In this document: positions 48,361-54,973 of the stretch, one piece after another
Layout of the letters: every line of letters starts with the position of its first letter
Position numbering within the stretch: position 1 is the first letter of the stretch
Assembly (NCBI GenBank): GCA_013001045.1
Contig: JABDNG010000055.1
Coordinates: 1-54,973, forward strand
Length of the DNA stretch: 54,973 nucleotides
From: Woeseiaceae bacterium
Lineage (GTDB): Bacteria > Pseudomonadota > Gammaproteobacteria > Steroidobacterales > Woeseiaceae
Direction of reading: 5' to 3'
The notes under the pieces: generated by a model
The model's database searches: none
Told to the model about the DNA's origin: nothing
What the model saw: the letters and a program-made list of their open reading frames with translations, nothing else
Made by a program: the position numbers and the translations under genes

Positions 48361-50811
48361 ATGATCGGCATCAGAATTCCGCGAGTATGGCTGTTCGTGG
48401 TGGCGCTTGGCGCCGTCGCGGCCGTGGTTATGTTGTTCATGGTCTATGGCCAGAATCGATGGCTGGCCGACCAGATCGTAACGGCCAGTTCTCAGCAACA
48501 CTATGCAGTCATGCAGGACAGTTTTGAACGTCGCGCACGATCAGAAATCCAGGCCCTGGCTGCGACCCTGCCTGTCGAAAACGCCGCAGGAGATGCCGCC
48601 GCATTGACGCTCGCAATGAACCAGGCGCTCGGCACAAGCGACAACCTGGCCGGTATTCGTTTTACCAGCAGCACAGGAGAATTCTGGGAGAGCGGAATCG
48701 TCCCGGCAGTCGACGACCTGGCAACAACGGCCTGGCTGCCCGAGCGCCTCGTGATCGCGTACCCCGTCAGCCGCAGTGAAAATGAAATCGGCTACCTGAG
48801 CGGGTCGTTCGACCTCGCCGAACTGAGCGCCGAATATGCGGCATTCGCAGACCGGCTATCTGCGAGCGAAATGCAAAACCGCCGGGTCAGCTATTCCTGG
48901 ATCGCGGGAGGCACGCTGGTCTTATTCCTGTTCTCGTCCGCCATCGTCTGGCTGATAGTCCATGGTCGCTTGCGGCGCATCGTACAACTCAAACGCCAGG
49001 CGGAAAGATTTCGCGACGCCGATTTCGGCGACCCGTTGCCGGAAACTCGTGGCGACGATATCGACGAACTTGCGGCTGTTTTTAACGAAATGCGAGACCG
49101 TCTGCGGAGTACGACGATAACGAGGGATTACCTCGACAACATCCTCTCAGGAATGAACGAAGCGATCATCGTTACCGCGTCGGACGGCAAGATAGAGCGA
49201 ATCAACACCGCAACAACGCACCTGCTCGGGTATGACGAGACCGAATTGCTCGGCACATCGATCGACTTCGTAGTGGACGTCGGCAAGAGCGGCTCACTGG
49301 CGGACGACTTGCCGTCCGGATTACCGAAGGAAGCAACATTCGAATCCAAATTCGGTGAATTGATTCCGGTCTCTTACACCTGTTCGGTCATCAAGGACAA
49401 TCACGGCGCGGCGATGAACCGGATTTATGCCGCGCAGAACATCACGGAACGACAACGCGCCGAAAAAAGAATTCGCTATCTTGCTCGCATGGACGCGCTG
49501 ACCAAGATTCCGAACCGCATGCAGTTTCAGCACTTGCTGCAGCGCGGCATCGCGCGTGCGCGTAGAGCGGGACGCCCGCTATGTCTGTTCTATGTCGATA
49601 TAGACCACTTTAAGGAAATCAATGATACGTTCGGGCACCTCGCGGGCGACATGACCCTCGAGACCGTTGCCCAACGATTGGCCGCGGACCTACCCCCTAA
49701 CTCCATTATCGGCCGCCTGGCCGGCGACGAGTTTGCTGTGATGATCGATGGGCTGGACCCGGGTTCGACCGGAATTGAAGCAACCCGCGAACTCGCTCAG
49801 TTGCTCTTGAATCGCCTGGCGGAGCCTTTCTTCGTGCACGGGCACGAAGTGTTTATGACCGCGAGCATGGGTATTGCCTTCTACCCGAAAGACGCGCCCA
49901 ATGTCATTGACCTGATCCGTAATGCCGACGCGTCGCTGTATCATGCGAAAAAGAGCGGCGGCAACCAGTTCGCATTCTATGAGCCCGAGATGAACGAAGC
50001 GTCAGTCGATCGGCTCATGACGAAAAGCAAGCTGAAACGTTCTTTCGAACGCGACGAACTGCTCGTGCACTACCAGCCCAAGTACAACCTCGAAACCGGT
50101 GAGGTGTACGGCGCGGAAGCACTGGTTCGTTGGGAGCTGCCGGAACGCGGCCTGATTCTTCCAGCCGACTTCATCCCGATTGCGGAAGAGTCGAGCTTGA
50201 TCATTGAAATCGGTGAGTGGGTCCTGGACAAGGTCTGTGAGGACTTCCGTCTCTGGCAGAGAAGCGTCCCGTCACCCGGGCGAGTTTCGGTCAATCTGTC
50301 GCTGAAACAACTGCGACAACTCAATTTCATCACGCGCATCACTTCAATTCTGCGTGGCCATGAGGTCTCACCGACATCTCTCGAACTCGAAATCACCGAA
50401 ACGACGTTGATGGAGAATCCGGAGCGAACCATCAAGCTGCTGGACCAGCTGTACGGGCTCGGGCTTCACCTCGCGATCGACGATTTTGGTACAGGTTATT
50501 CGTCTCTGAGCGCGTTGCAGCAATTTCCAATTAGCACGCTGAAGATTGACCAGTCCTTCGTCCGTAATATTGCGACCAGTCCGGACGACGCGACTATTGT
50601 CGATACGATCATCAAGATGGGGCAGAATCTGAATATGGATGTTGTCGCCGAAGGCGTCGAAGTCGAGGCACAGCTAAATTTCCTGCAAGAACTCGGATGT
50701 ACCTACGTGCAAGGATTGCTTTTCGGTGAACCGATGAGCTCCGAGAACTACCTGGAACTCCTGCTGGCGCAGGCCGACGGCACCGATTCCTACCGGGCCC
50801 TGTTCGCCTGA
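48361..50811 (+). CDS. membrane GGDEF-EAL protein (HAMP-PAS-GGDEF-EAL)
   Basis: 816 residues. TM1 at about 9-30 (WLFVVALGAVAAVVMLFMVYG), a periplasmic sensor (about 31-177), TM2 at about 178-201, HAMP (about 200-250), PAS (about 256-365), GGDEF (about 366-540) with AGDEF at 454-458, then EAL with EALVRW at 586-591, and DFGTGYSSLS later. The GGDEF motif is AGDEF and no RxxD inhibitory site is seen just upstream; A for the first Gly is tolerated in active cyclases. The EAL motif and the ETTLMEN/DDFGTG motifs are kept, so the protein may make or break c-di-GMP, with phosphodiesterase activity the safer prediction. It would couple an envelope signal to c-di-GMP. Confidence 0.93.
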   Translation: MIGIRIPRVWLFVVALGAVAAVVMLFMVYGQNRWLADQIVTASSQQHYAVMQDSFERRARSEIQALAATLPVENAAGDAAALTLAMNQALGTSDNLAGIRFTSSTGEFWESGIVPAVDDLATTAWLPERLVIAYPVSRSENEIGYLSGSFDLAELSAEYAAFADRLSASEMQNRRVSYSWIAGGTLVLFLFSSAIVWLIVHGRLRRIVQLKRQAERFRDADFGDPLPETRGDDIDELAAVFNEMRDRLRSTTITRDYLDNILSGMNEAIIVTASDGKIERINTATTHLLGYDETELLGTSIDFVVDVGKSGSLADDLPSGLPKEATFESKFGELIPVSYTCSVIKDNHGAAMNRIYAAQNITERQRAEKRIRYLARMDALTKIPNRMQFQHLLQRGIARARRAGRPLCLFYVDIDHFKEINDTFGHLAGDMTLETVAQRLAADLPPNSIIGRLAGDEFAVMIDGLDPGSTGIEATRELAQLLLNRLAEPFFVHGHEVFMTASMGIAFYPKDAPNVIDLIRNADASLYHAKKSGGNQFAFYEPEMNEASVDRLMTKSKLKRSFERDELLVHYQPKYNLETGEVYGAEALVRWELPERGLILPADFIPIAEESSLIIEIGEWVLDKVCEDFRLWQRSVPSPGRVSVNLSLKQLRQLNFITRITSILRGHEVSPTSLELEITETTLMENPERTIKLLDQLYGLGLHLAIDDFGTGYSSLSALQQFPISTLKIDQSFVRNIATSPDDATIVDTIIKMGQNLNMDVVAEGVEVEAQLNFLQELGCTYVQGLLFGEPMSSENYLELLLAQADGTDSYRALFA

Positions 50812-50892
50812 TTCCGCCGTTCATGTTTGCTTCAGCCAGGGGCTGTGAAAATGCCCACTCATACCGTAAGCGATTGTTTTTTAATTACCTTT

Positions 50893-50918
50893 TTGCCGGC
50901 TTCACTCCGCACCGGCAA
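50893..50918. promoter_or_regulatory. 7-bp inverted repeat upstream of a small exported protein gene
   Basis: TTGCCGG and CCGGCAA are separated by 12 nt, 76 nt before the start at 50994. It could be an operator or a leader hairpin; there is no T tract, so it is not an obvious terminator of the preceding gene. Chance is possible. Confidence 0.3.
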
Positions 50919-50993
50919 CATGATCTAATATTGTATCGAGACTAACCTGCCCGGTTGGAGCTGCGGCTCTGCGGGCCCGACCAGGTTGATTCA

Positions 50994-51353
50994 ATGAAAA
51001 AAATGACGAAAGCAGCAATCTCTGCGATAACGATGTTCGCTGCCCCCATGGCCCTCGCCTGCGATTACCCGCAAAAGGCTGACGTGCCGGACGGGAATAC
51101 CGCGACCAAGGAAGATATGATCGCCGGCCAACGCGACGTCAAGGCCTATATGGGGGCGATGGATGCCTACCTTTCTTGCATCGAGGCAGCCGAGCAGGAG
51201 ACCGTTGCGGGGCCTGACGACGCGGAAGAAGACGCCAAACAGCAACGCATTGCGATGTTCAACAAGAAGTACAATGCTGCGGTCGAGGAAATGAATCTCG
51301 TCGCCGAAGAATTCAATATGCAGGTACGAGCCTACAAAGAACGCAGCAAATAA
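50994..51353 (+). CDS. small exported protein of unknown function
   Basis: 119 residues from ATG 50994. Signal peptide: KKMTKAA start, hydrophobic AISAITMFAAPMALA, cleavage just before CDYPQK. A Cys directly after the signal leaves open a lipoprotein, but ALAC is a weak lipobox. The mature part is helical, acidic and rich in Glu/Asp, Met and Ala, with a second Cys at YLSCIEAAEQ (about 62). No family is recognised. A bidirectional terminator follows, shared with the converging psp operon, so this gene is a single unit. Periplasmic location is inferred. Confidence 0.72.
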   Translation: MKKMTKAAISAITMFAAPMALACDYPQKADVPDGNTATKEDMIAGQRDVKAYMGAMDAYLSCIEAAEQETVAGPDDAEEDAKQQRIAMFNKKYNAAVEEMNLVAEEFNMQVRAYKERSK

Positions 51354-51382
51354 GCGCGGCACACAAGGTCTGAAAATAAAAG

Positions 51383-51412
51383 CGCCCGTCATTTGACGGG
51401 CGTTTTGCTTTT
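51383..51412. terminator. bidirectional rho-independent terminator between the small exported gene and the psp operon
   Basis: Stem CGCCCGTC/GACGGGCG with an ATTT loop. On the plus strand TTTTGCTTTT follows; on the minus strand GCTTTTATTTT follows. It lies 29 nt after the plus-strand stop (51353) and 24 nt past the minus-strand stop (51436), so it can end both converging transcripts. Confidence 0.88.
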
Positions 51413-51435
51413 CAGGTCCAGAACTCCGGGCTCTG

Positions 51436-51660
51436 CTACTTCAGATTGCCGATTTCCCGGCTCAGGTCGTGTTTGTTTTCGGTAACAATGCGCTCCAGTA
51501 CCTTGATTCGCTCCTCCAGCCGCTCGATCTGCTCAAGCGTCTCCTCAAGCTCCGGGTCCTGAGCTCTTCGTTCTTCGTTCTTTAGCACCAGGTACTTTTG
51601 GATAGTAAGCGCCGTAAAGACGATTGCGACTATGCAAACGACATAAAACAATGTGTTCAT
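51436..51660 (-). CDS. PspB-like membrane protein
   Basis: 74 residues: one N-terminal TM segment (LFYVVCIVAIVFTALTIQKYLVL) and an amphipathic coiled coil (EETLEQIERLEERIKVLERIVTENKHDLSREI). This is the layout of PspB, which helps PspC sense envelope stress and binds PspA; the sequence has the same helix-and-ERI-x-LE pattern, but the order of genes (after two pspC genes rather than between pspA and pspC) is unusual. It is the last gene of the psp operon before the shared terminator. Assignment to PspB proper, as opposed to another small coiled-coil protein, is by size, layout and context. Confidence 0.75.
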   Translation of the reverse strand: MNTLFYVVCIVAIVFTALTIQKYLVLKNEERRAQDPELEETLEQIERLEERIKVLERIVTENKHDLSREIGNLK

Positions 51661-51688
51661 AGACAGGCCCCTATGCTGTGTCTGTTAT

Positions 51689-52141
51689 TCAAAGTCTTCG
51701 AAATTCCTGTTCCAGCTGAAAACGCGGGGACGTTACCTGTTTTTCCAGGTCAGCAAGACGCTTGTCCAACGACTGATAGCGCTTGCGAACATCTTTGATC
51801 GACGGACCCGCCGGCATCTCGATTGGCTCCTCGCTTACCCGCCTGTCTCGCCTTCGCGCCGATCGCTTCGAGCGCCTTGTCCGTCTCGATTTCCAGCAAC
51901 ACCGGGTCTCCACAACTGTGTCATAGCCCCGGCCTGATTCTGCCGGGATCAGGAAAACCGCTGTCAGGTAGGCGGCCACGGCCATTGGCATTGCCATCAG
52001 GAAAGCAACTACCGCCAGGAAACGGGTCACTTTCAGATTCAGCCCAAAGTACCCGGCAAGCCCCGCGCAAACGCCGCCCAACACAGCTCGGTCGGCGTCA
52101 CGATACAGTCGTTGCCTGGACGTTTCGCTGTATGAACTCAT
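51689..52141 (-). CDS. pspC: PspC-domain protein with a C-terminal coiled coil
   Basis: 150 residues from ATG 52141, which overlaps the preceding stop (ATGA). The PspC domain: LYRDADRAVLGGVCAGLAGYFGLNLKVTRFLAVVAFL (about 12-50), with the conserved GVCAGLA turn, and a second hydrophobic segment. The C-terminal half is basic and then a coiled coil (KRYQSLDKRLADLEKQV), as in E. coli PspC, which has a periplasmic leucine zipper-like part. Together with PspA and PspB it signals inner-membrane damage. Two PspC-domain genes in tandem here are unusual; this is the fuller one. Confidence 0.87.
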   Translation of the reverse strand: MSSYSETSRQRLYRDADRAVLGGVCAGLAGYFGLNLKVTRFLAVVAFLMAMPMAVAAYLTAVFLIPAESGRGYDTVVETRCCWKSRRTRRSKRSARRRDRRVSEEPIEMPAGPSIKDVRKRYQSLDKRLADLEKQVTSPRFQLEQEFRRL

Positions 52142-52431
52142 GAGCGTCTCCAATGATCGCGACGATAGCTCCGCCAGAAATCATTCTCATTACTACGCCC
52201 GGAATATACCAGCGGTTTCTCCCTGATCAGGGCAGTCGCCGCGAGGTATGCCGCAGCTGTCGGCCAGAAGAACAGGAACAGGCTGATAACCGCGATGACC
52301 CTCACCGTACTCAGGCGGAAATTGAAGCGCTCCGCAATGCCTGCGCAAACGCCGAACACCCAACCATTTTCACGATCCCGATAGACACCGTGCAGCGCTC
52401 CGAAATCCGTGTCCCAGCTATCTCGACTCAT
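52138..52431 (-). CDS. short PspC-domain protein
   Basis: 97 residues from ATG 52431, with GAGGAG ahead. It is a single PspC domain with the same motif as its neighbour: VYRDRENGWVFGVCAGIAERFNFRLSTVRVIAVISLF (about 15-50), a hydrophobic second half, and a basic C-terminal tail. It lacks the coiled-coil extension of the second copy. It follows pspA by 25 nt and overlaps the longer pspC gene by 4 nt, so all are in one transcript. The tandem pair suggests duplication with specialisation; the roles are unknown. Confidence 0.86.
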   Translation of the reverse strand: MSRDSWDTDFGALHGVYRDRENGWVFGVCAGIAERFNFRLSTVRVIAVISLFLFFWPTAAAYLAATALIREKPLVYSGRSNENDFWRSYRRDHWRRS

Positions 52432-52456
52432 TCCCAACTCCTCTCAAACGGTCCGT

Positions 52457-53143
52457 TTACTCAACCTCTACGCGTCGATTCTGGTCTGCTGCAACGCGTT
52501 TCTTCAAGGCATCGAGTTCCTTGTTTACGGACTCCTCGGCCTCGAGGCCGGCGAATTCGTGATTGAGGTCTTTGGGCAAGCCCAGGTCATAGGCTTCGAC
52601 TCTGCCTTCAACATCATCAATACGACGCGTGTAAGCCTCGAAACGCACCATTGCGTCATCGATCTTGAAATCGTGGATCTTCTTGCGGGCGGCCAGCCGG
52701 CTGTTCGCCGTTTTGTGACGTGCCAGCAAAGACTTCTGCCGCGTTTTTGCGTCTTCGAGCTTGCTTTCCAGGCGGGCGATATCTTCATTGAGCTTCGCCA
52801 GACCTTCGTCAACGGACAGGTAATCTTCTTTCAACACATCCACAGCGCCGGATACCCGGGACTTTTCTACGAGTGCGGCTTTCGCCAGATCGTCGCGTCC
52901 CTTGCGCATCGCAAGTTCGGCCCTGTCGTCCCAGTCGTGTCGTTCGCGATCCAGGGTTTCGATTTTTCGGTTCAGGTCTTTCTTGTCCGCAATCGAACGC
53001 GCTGCTGCCGACCTGACTTCGACCAGCGTGTCCTCCATCTCCTGAATCATCAGCCGGACGATCTTTTCCGGATCCTCGGCTTTGTCGAGAATGGCGTTGA
53101 TATTGGAGTTCACGATGTCACTGAATCTCGTGAATATGCCCAT
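52457..53143 (-). CDS. pspA: phage shock protein A
   Basis: 228 residues from ATG 53143 (MGIFTRFSDIVNSN), matching E. coli PspA in length; AGAGGAAAAG precedes it, and the upstream 28-codon in-frame extension is a leader artefact. The N-terminal amphipathic helix (1-20) is followed by a long coiled coil (about 24-190), with EDPEKIVRLMIQEMEDTLVEVRS as the most family-typical segment. It binds stressed inner membrane, assembles into oligomers, and in its resting state inhibits PspF. A sigma-54 promoter lies 40-55 nt upstream, and pspF is divergent, as in Enterobacteria. First gene of the operon pspA-pspC-pspC-pspB-like. Confidence 0.95.
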   Translation of the reverse strand: MGIFTRFSDIVNSNINAILDKAEDPEKIVRLMIQEMEDTLVEVRSAAARSIADKKDLNRKIETLDRERHDWDDRAELAMRKGRDDLAKAALVEKSRVSGAVDVLKEDYLSVDEGLAKLNEDIARLESKLEDAKTRQKSLLARHKTANSRLAARKKIHDFKIDDAMVRFEAYTRRIDDVEGRVEAYDLGLPKDLNHEFAGLEAEESVNKELDALKKRVAADQNRRVEVE

Positions 53144-53182
53144 GAGCTTTTCCTCTTTTCGGTTGAATCCTGCTAAAAGAGT

Positions 53183-53198
53183 TGCAGCATTCGTGCCA
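53183..53198 (-). promoter_or_regulatory. sigma-54 promoter of the psp operon
   Basis: On the minus strand TGGCACGAATGCTGCA matches the -24/-12 consensus TGGCAC-N5-TTGC closely, with GG and GC the required 10 nt apart. It would start transcription near 53170, about 27 nt before pspA. PspF, encoded divergently, is the expected activator. Confidence 0.8.
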
Positions 53199-53277
53199 AC
53201 CCGGCCGTACTTCCGTAACTTACTCATTTAAAACGTTTTTTAGACTTTACGCATTACTCCTGGTCATTATAGGAATG

Positions 53278-53299
53278 GCGAATTTGACTAATTCTTCGC
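53278..53299. promoter_or_regulatory. candidate PspF-binding upstream activating site
   Basis: A nested inverted repeat lies ~80-115 nt upstream of the sigma-54 promoter of pspA: GAATT-TGACT-AATTC (53280-53294) inside GCGAA...TTCGC (53278-53299). Distance and symmetry suit an enhancer for the PspF hexamer, and it is 32 nt before the pspF start, so it could also autoregulate pspF. The match to characterised PspF sites is from memory. Confidence 0.4.
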
Positions 53300-53330
53300 A
53301 TATTTCACTATTTTTTGGTCTAATTGGCAC

Positions 53331-54353
53331 ATGTCATCCGGCCCCGAATCCCAACACATCATCGGAGAAGCGCCCGCGTTCCTGGAGATGCTCGAACACG
53401 TGTCCCGGGCCGCGACCCTTTCGAAGCCGGTTCTGGTCGTCGGCGAGCGCGGCACGGGAAAGGAGCTCATCGCATCGCGTCTGCATTTTTTGTCGGACCG
53501 GTGGGAACAGGCCGTGGTCAAGGTCAATTGTGCGGCGCTGACCGAGAGCATCCTCGAATCCGAATTATTCGGGCACGAAGCCGGCGCATTCACGGGTGCG
53601 GCAAGAACCCATGTCGGACATTTCGAGCGTGCGGACGGCGGCACCTTGATCCTCGATGAGCTCGCGACGATCTCGCTACGCATGCAGGAAAAAATCCTGC
53701 GCACCATCGAGTACGGTGAAGTACAGCGTGTGGGAGGCAATGACACGCTGCGCGTGGATGTCCGCATTGTCGGCGCGACCAATGCAGACCTGCAATTGCT
53801 GGCCGCCGAAGGTCGATTCAGAAAAGACCTGCTCGACCGCCTGGCGTTCGACGTGATCACGGTTCCGCCGCTACGGGACAGGGTCGAGGACATCCTGCCG
53901 CTCGCCAACGCATTCGCGATCAACATGGCGAGCGAGCTGAAGTGGAGCTACTTCCCAGGATTCAGTGCGCGAGCGTCGTCAACGCTGCTTCGCAACCGTT
54001 GGCCCGGTAATGTACGTGAGCTGAAAAACACCATTGAAAGGACGGTCTATCGTTCGAAGGACCCGGAGCAACCGATCACCAAGATTGCGCTCGACCCTTT
54101 CGATTCGCCCTTCAAGATGGCGGCCAGCGCCGCCGTGCCGATAAAGCCGCCTGTGACAAGACGCAGCCCGTTACTGCCAACTGATCTGCATCAACGACTC
54201 GTCGATACTGAGACTGACCTGTTGCAAGCCGCGCTCGAGAAGGCGCGTTTTAACCAACGTCTTGCTGCGGACCTGCTGGGCCTGAGTTATCACCAATTCC
54301 GGGGCAAATTGCGGAAATTCAATATTCCCGGTAAGCCGGGCCCGATTGTCTAG
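53331..54353 (+). CDS. pspF: sigma-54-dependent activator of the psp operon
   Basis: 340 residues, no N-terminal regulatory domain, as in PspF. AAA+ motifs: Walker A VVGERGTGKELIAS (about 36-49), GAFTGA loop in SELFGHEAGAFTGA (about 77-90), Walker B GGTLILDELATI (about 102-113), the sensor I/II region (VRIVGATNADLQLL), and RNRWPGNVRELKN (about 222-234). The C-terminal Fis-type HTH is LEKARFNQRLAADLLGLSYHQFRGKLRKF (about 303-331). It binds enhancers upstream of pspA and activates sigma-54 RNA polymerase until PspA inhibits it. Divergent from pspA; the gene after it converges. Confidence 0.96.
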   Translation: MSSGPESQHIIGEAPAFLEMLEHVSRAATLSKPVLVVGERGTGKELIASRLHFLSDRWEQAVVKVNCAALTESILESELFGHEAGAFTGAARTHVGHFERADGGTLILDELATISLRMQEKILRTIEYGEVQRVGGNDTLRVDVRIVGATNADLQLLAAEGRFRKDLLDRLAFDVITVPPLRDRVEDILPLANAFAINMASELKWSYFPGFSARASSTLLRNRWPGNVRELKNTIERTVYRSKDPEQPITKIALDPFDSPFKMAASAAVPIKPPVTRRSPLLPTDLHQRLVDTETDLLQAALEKARFNQRLAADLLGLSYHQFRGKLRKFNIPGKPGPIV

Positions 54354-54363
54354 ATAATCCTTA

Positions 54364-54973
54364 CTAACTTTCGTCGCGGTAGCGGCGCACATAGATTGCG
54401 GCCGTCACAAACAGTGCGCAGATGACCACACCGCCCCACATCGAAGGGCTCGTCAGGAACCGGCCGACGTCGAGGAATGCAAGCAAGCTCACCGCCTCTT
54501 CACTGAGATGCAGAGTTTCTTCGTCGAAGAAGGCCTCGATATCCATGCCGCGGAATAGCGGGATCATGCCTTTGCGACTGAAAACCGCGTCAGCAAAAAA
54601 GGACGACCTGAGAAAAATGAATTCGAGAATAGGGATAAGAACCAAAGGCATGAATGCCATCAGAAACGGCGAGCGTTTTGTATACGCGGACACGAACAGG
54701 AACCAGCCGACGAATGGCGACATCCATACGGCGCTTGCCAGGGTAACGATCAGAGCCGCGAGCCAATTGTCCAGCAATGGCACTGAGCCCCAGATAAGAT
54801 GGCCCGCGTCGGCACCCTTTGCGCTAAACCAGATACTCGTCACGGCGAGATTGACGAGGTGAGTCGCAATGACCACCGCAACAGTCACCATCGGAATAAT
54901 CACGATGGCAGTTACGAGTTTTGATATCACGGCTTCGGCGTCGGTCACGGGCATGGACCGCCAGAACAGGATG
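54364..54973 (-). CDS. ABC-2-type transporter permease, C-terminal part (5' end outside window)
   Basis: Open to the window edge, so the N-terminus is missing; at least 203 residues are visible. The visible part has about five hydrophobic segments (VTAIVIIPMVTVAVVIATHLV; WLAALIVTLASAVWMSPFVGWFLFVSA; FLMAFMPLVLIPILEFIFL; VGRFLTSPSMWGGVVICALFVTAAIYV) and the FWRSMPVTDAEAVISKL segment at the start, typical of ABC-2 permeases (EcsB/YhaP-like; the 'SMPVSD' stretch). An ATPase gene would be expected outside the window. The exported substrate is unknown. It converges on pspF with a 10-nt gap. Confidence 0.75.
   Translation of the reverse strand, partial: ILFWRSMPVTDAEAVISKLVTAIVIIPMVTVAVVIATHLVNLAVTSIWFSAKGADAGHLIWGSVPLLDNWLAALIVTLASAVWMSPFVGWFLFVSAYTKRSPFLMAFMPLVLIPILEFIFLRSSFFADAVFSRKGMIPLFRGMDIEAFFDEETLHLSEEAVSLLAFLDVGRFLTSPSMWGGVVICALFVTAAIYVRRYRDES

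Noticed and set aside
53322..53337. TTGGCACATGTC on the plus strand near the pspF start as a second sigma-54 site.
   Set aside because: The GC expected 10 nt after the GG is missing, and it overlaps the pspF start codon.
1..54973. CRISPR arrays, tRNA or rRNA genes, transposases, integrases or att sites.
   Set aside because: No regularly spaced repeats, cloverleaf-like sequences or mobile-element proteins were recognised on reading both strands; a tRNAscan or repeat search could still find a degenerate case.

Overview
This window looks like a chromosomal segment of a moderately GC-rich gammaproteobacterium. The clues are a canonical CTGT-N8-ACAG LexA box, an E. coli-type GshA, a psp envelope-stress locus with a sigma-54 promoter, a YihG-type acyltransferase, a YpfJ-type metallopeptidase and a choice-of-anchor H protein with a GlyGly-CTERM tail. 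An uncultured marine or sediment lineage near Woeseiales/Steroidobacterales would fit, but the sequence alone does not settle this. I see no rRNA, tRNA, CRISPR array, insertion sequence or prophage. Coding density is very high, with many 1-4 nt start/stop overlaps, several tail-to-tail overlaps and several TTG or GTG starts supported by good Shine-Dalgarno sequences.

Layout. 1-2 kb: end of a metallo-beta-lactamase-fold hydrolase, then a minus-strand operon (YihG acyltransferase, small protein, GIY-YIG protein). 2.1-4.8 kb: folD, then mtnA overlapping a class II aldolase, a possible methylthioadenosine salvage shunt. 4.8-6.2 kb: TPR protein, TonB-like protein, CBS protein. 6.4-11.2 kb: PLD-family enzyme, YpfJ-like peptidase, serine/threonine dehydratase-like enzyme and secreted amidohydrolase. 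11.4-12.8 kb: FAD-linked oxidase behind a perfect 20-bp palindrome. 12.9-17.8 kb: PadR regulator with an RND efflux pair. 17.7-20 kb: GlyGly-CTERM protein, EamA exporter, TerB-like protein. 20.1-21.1 kb: an unannotated-looking 26-codon small ORF with a perfect Shine-Dalgarno and its own terminator, then a secreted protein with an internal duplication. 21.2-24.0 kb: ECF sigma operon ending in a cysteine-desulfurase-like gene. 24.2-26.4 kb: RnfD-like membrane protein with a DUF2330 protein. 26.4-33.7 kb: Tat-exported epimerase-like protein, 2-oxoacid:ferredoxin oxidoreductase operon with a dedicated iron-sulfur flavoprotein, dihydroorotase. 33.8-38.2 kb: ilvA, a secreted protein and an SOS-boxed UvrD-family helicase. 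38.3-44.2 kb: alpha/beta hydrolase, SLC13 permease with four RCK_C-like repeats, ferredoxin reductase, two related membrane-anchored proteins. 44.4-50.8 kb: sulfotransferase-like and class IV aminotransferase pair, gshA, bactofilin, GGDEF-EAL protein. 51.0-54.4 kb: small exported protein, then pspA-pspC-pspC-pspB-like operon divergent from pspF. 54.4 kb to the end: ABC-2 permease, cut by the window edge.

Functional themes are one-carbon, methionine and thiol metabolism (folD, mtnA/aldolase, gshA), low-potential redox chemistry (KorAB plus flavoprotein, ferredoxin reductase, RnfD-like protein) and envelope stress or efflux (psp, PadR-RND, ECF operon). No large new system is plain. The best leads for new biology are the small ORF/sRNA transcript at 20.17 kb, the mtnA-aldolase overlap, the RnfD-like/DUF2330 pair and the sulfotransferase-like/aminotransferase pair.
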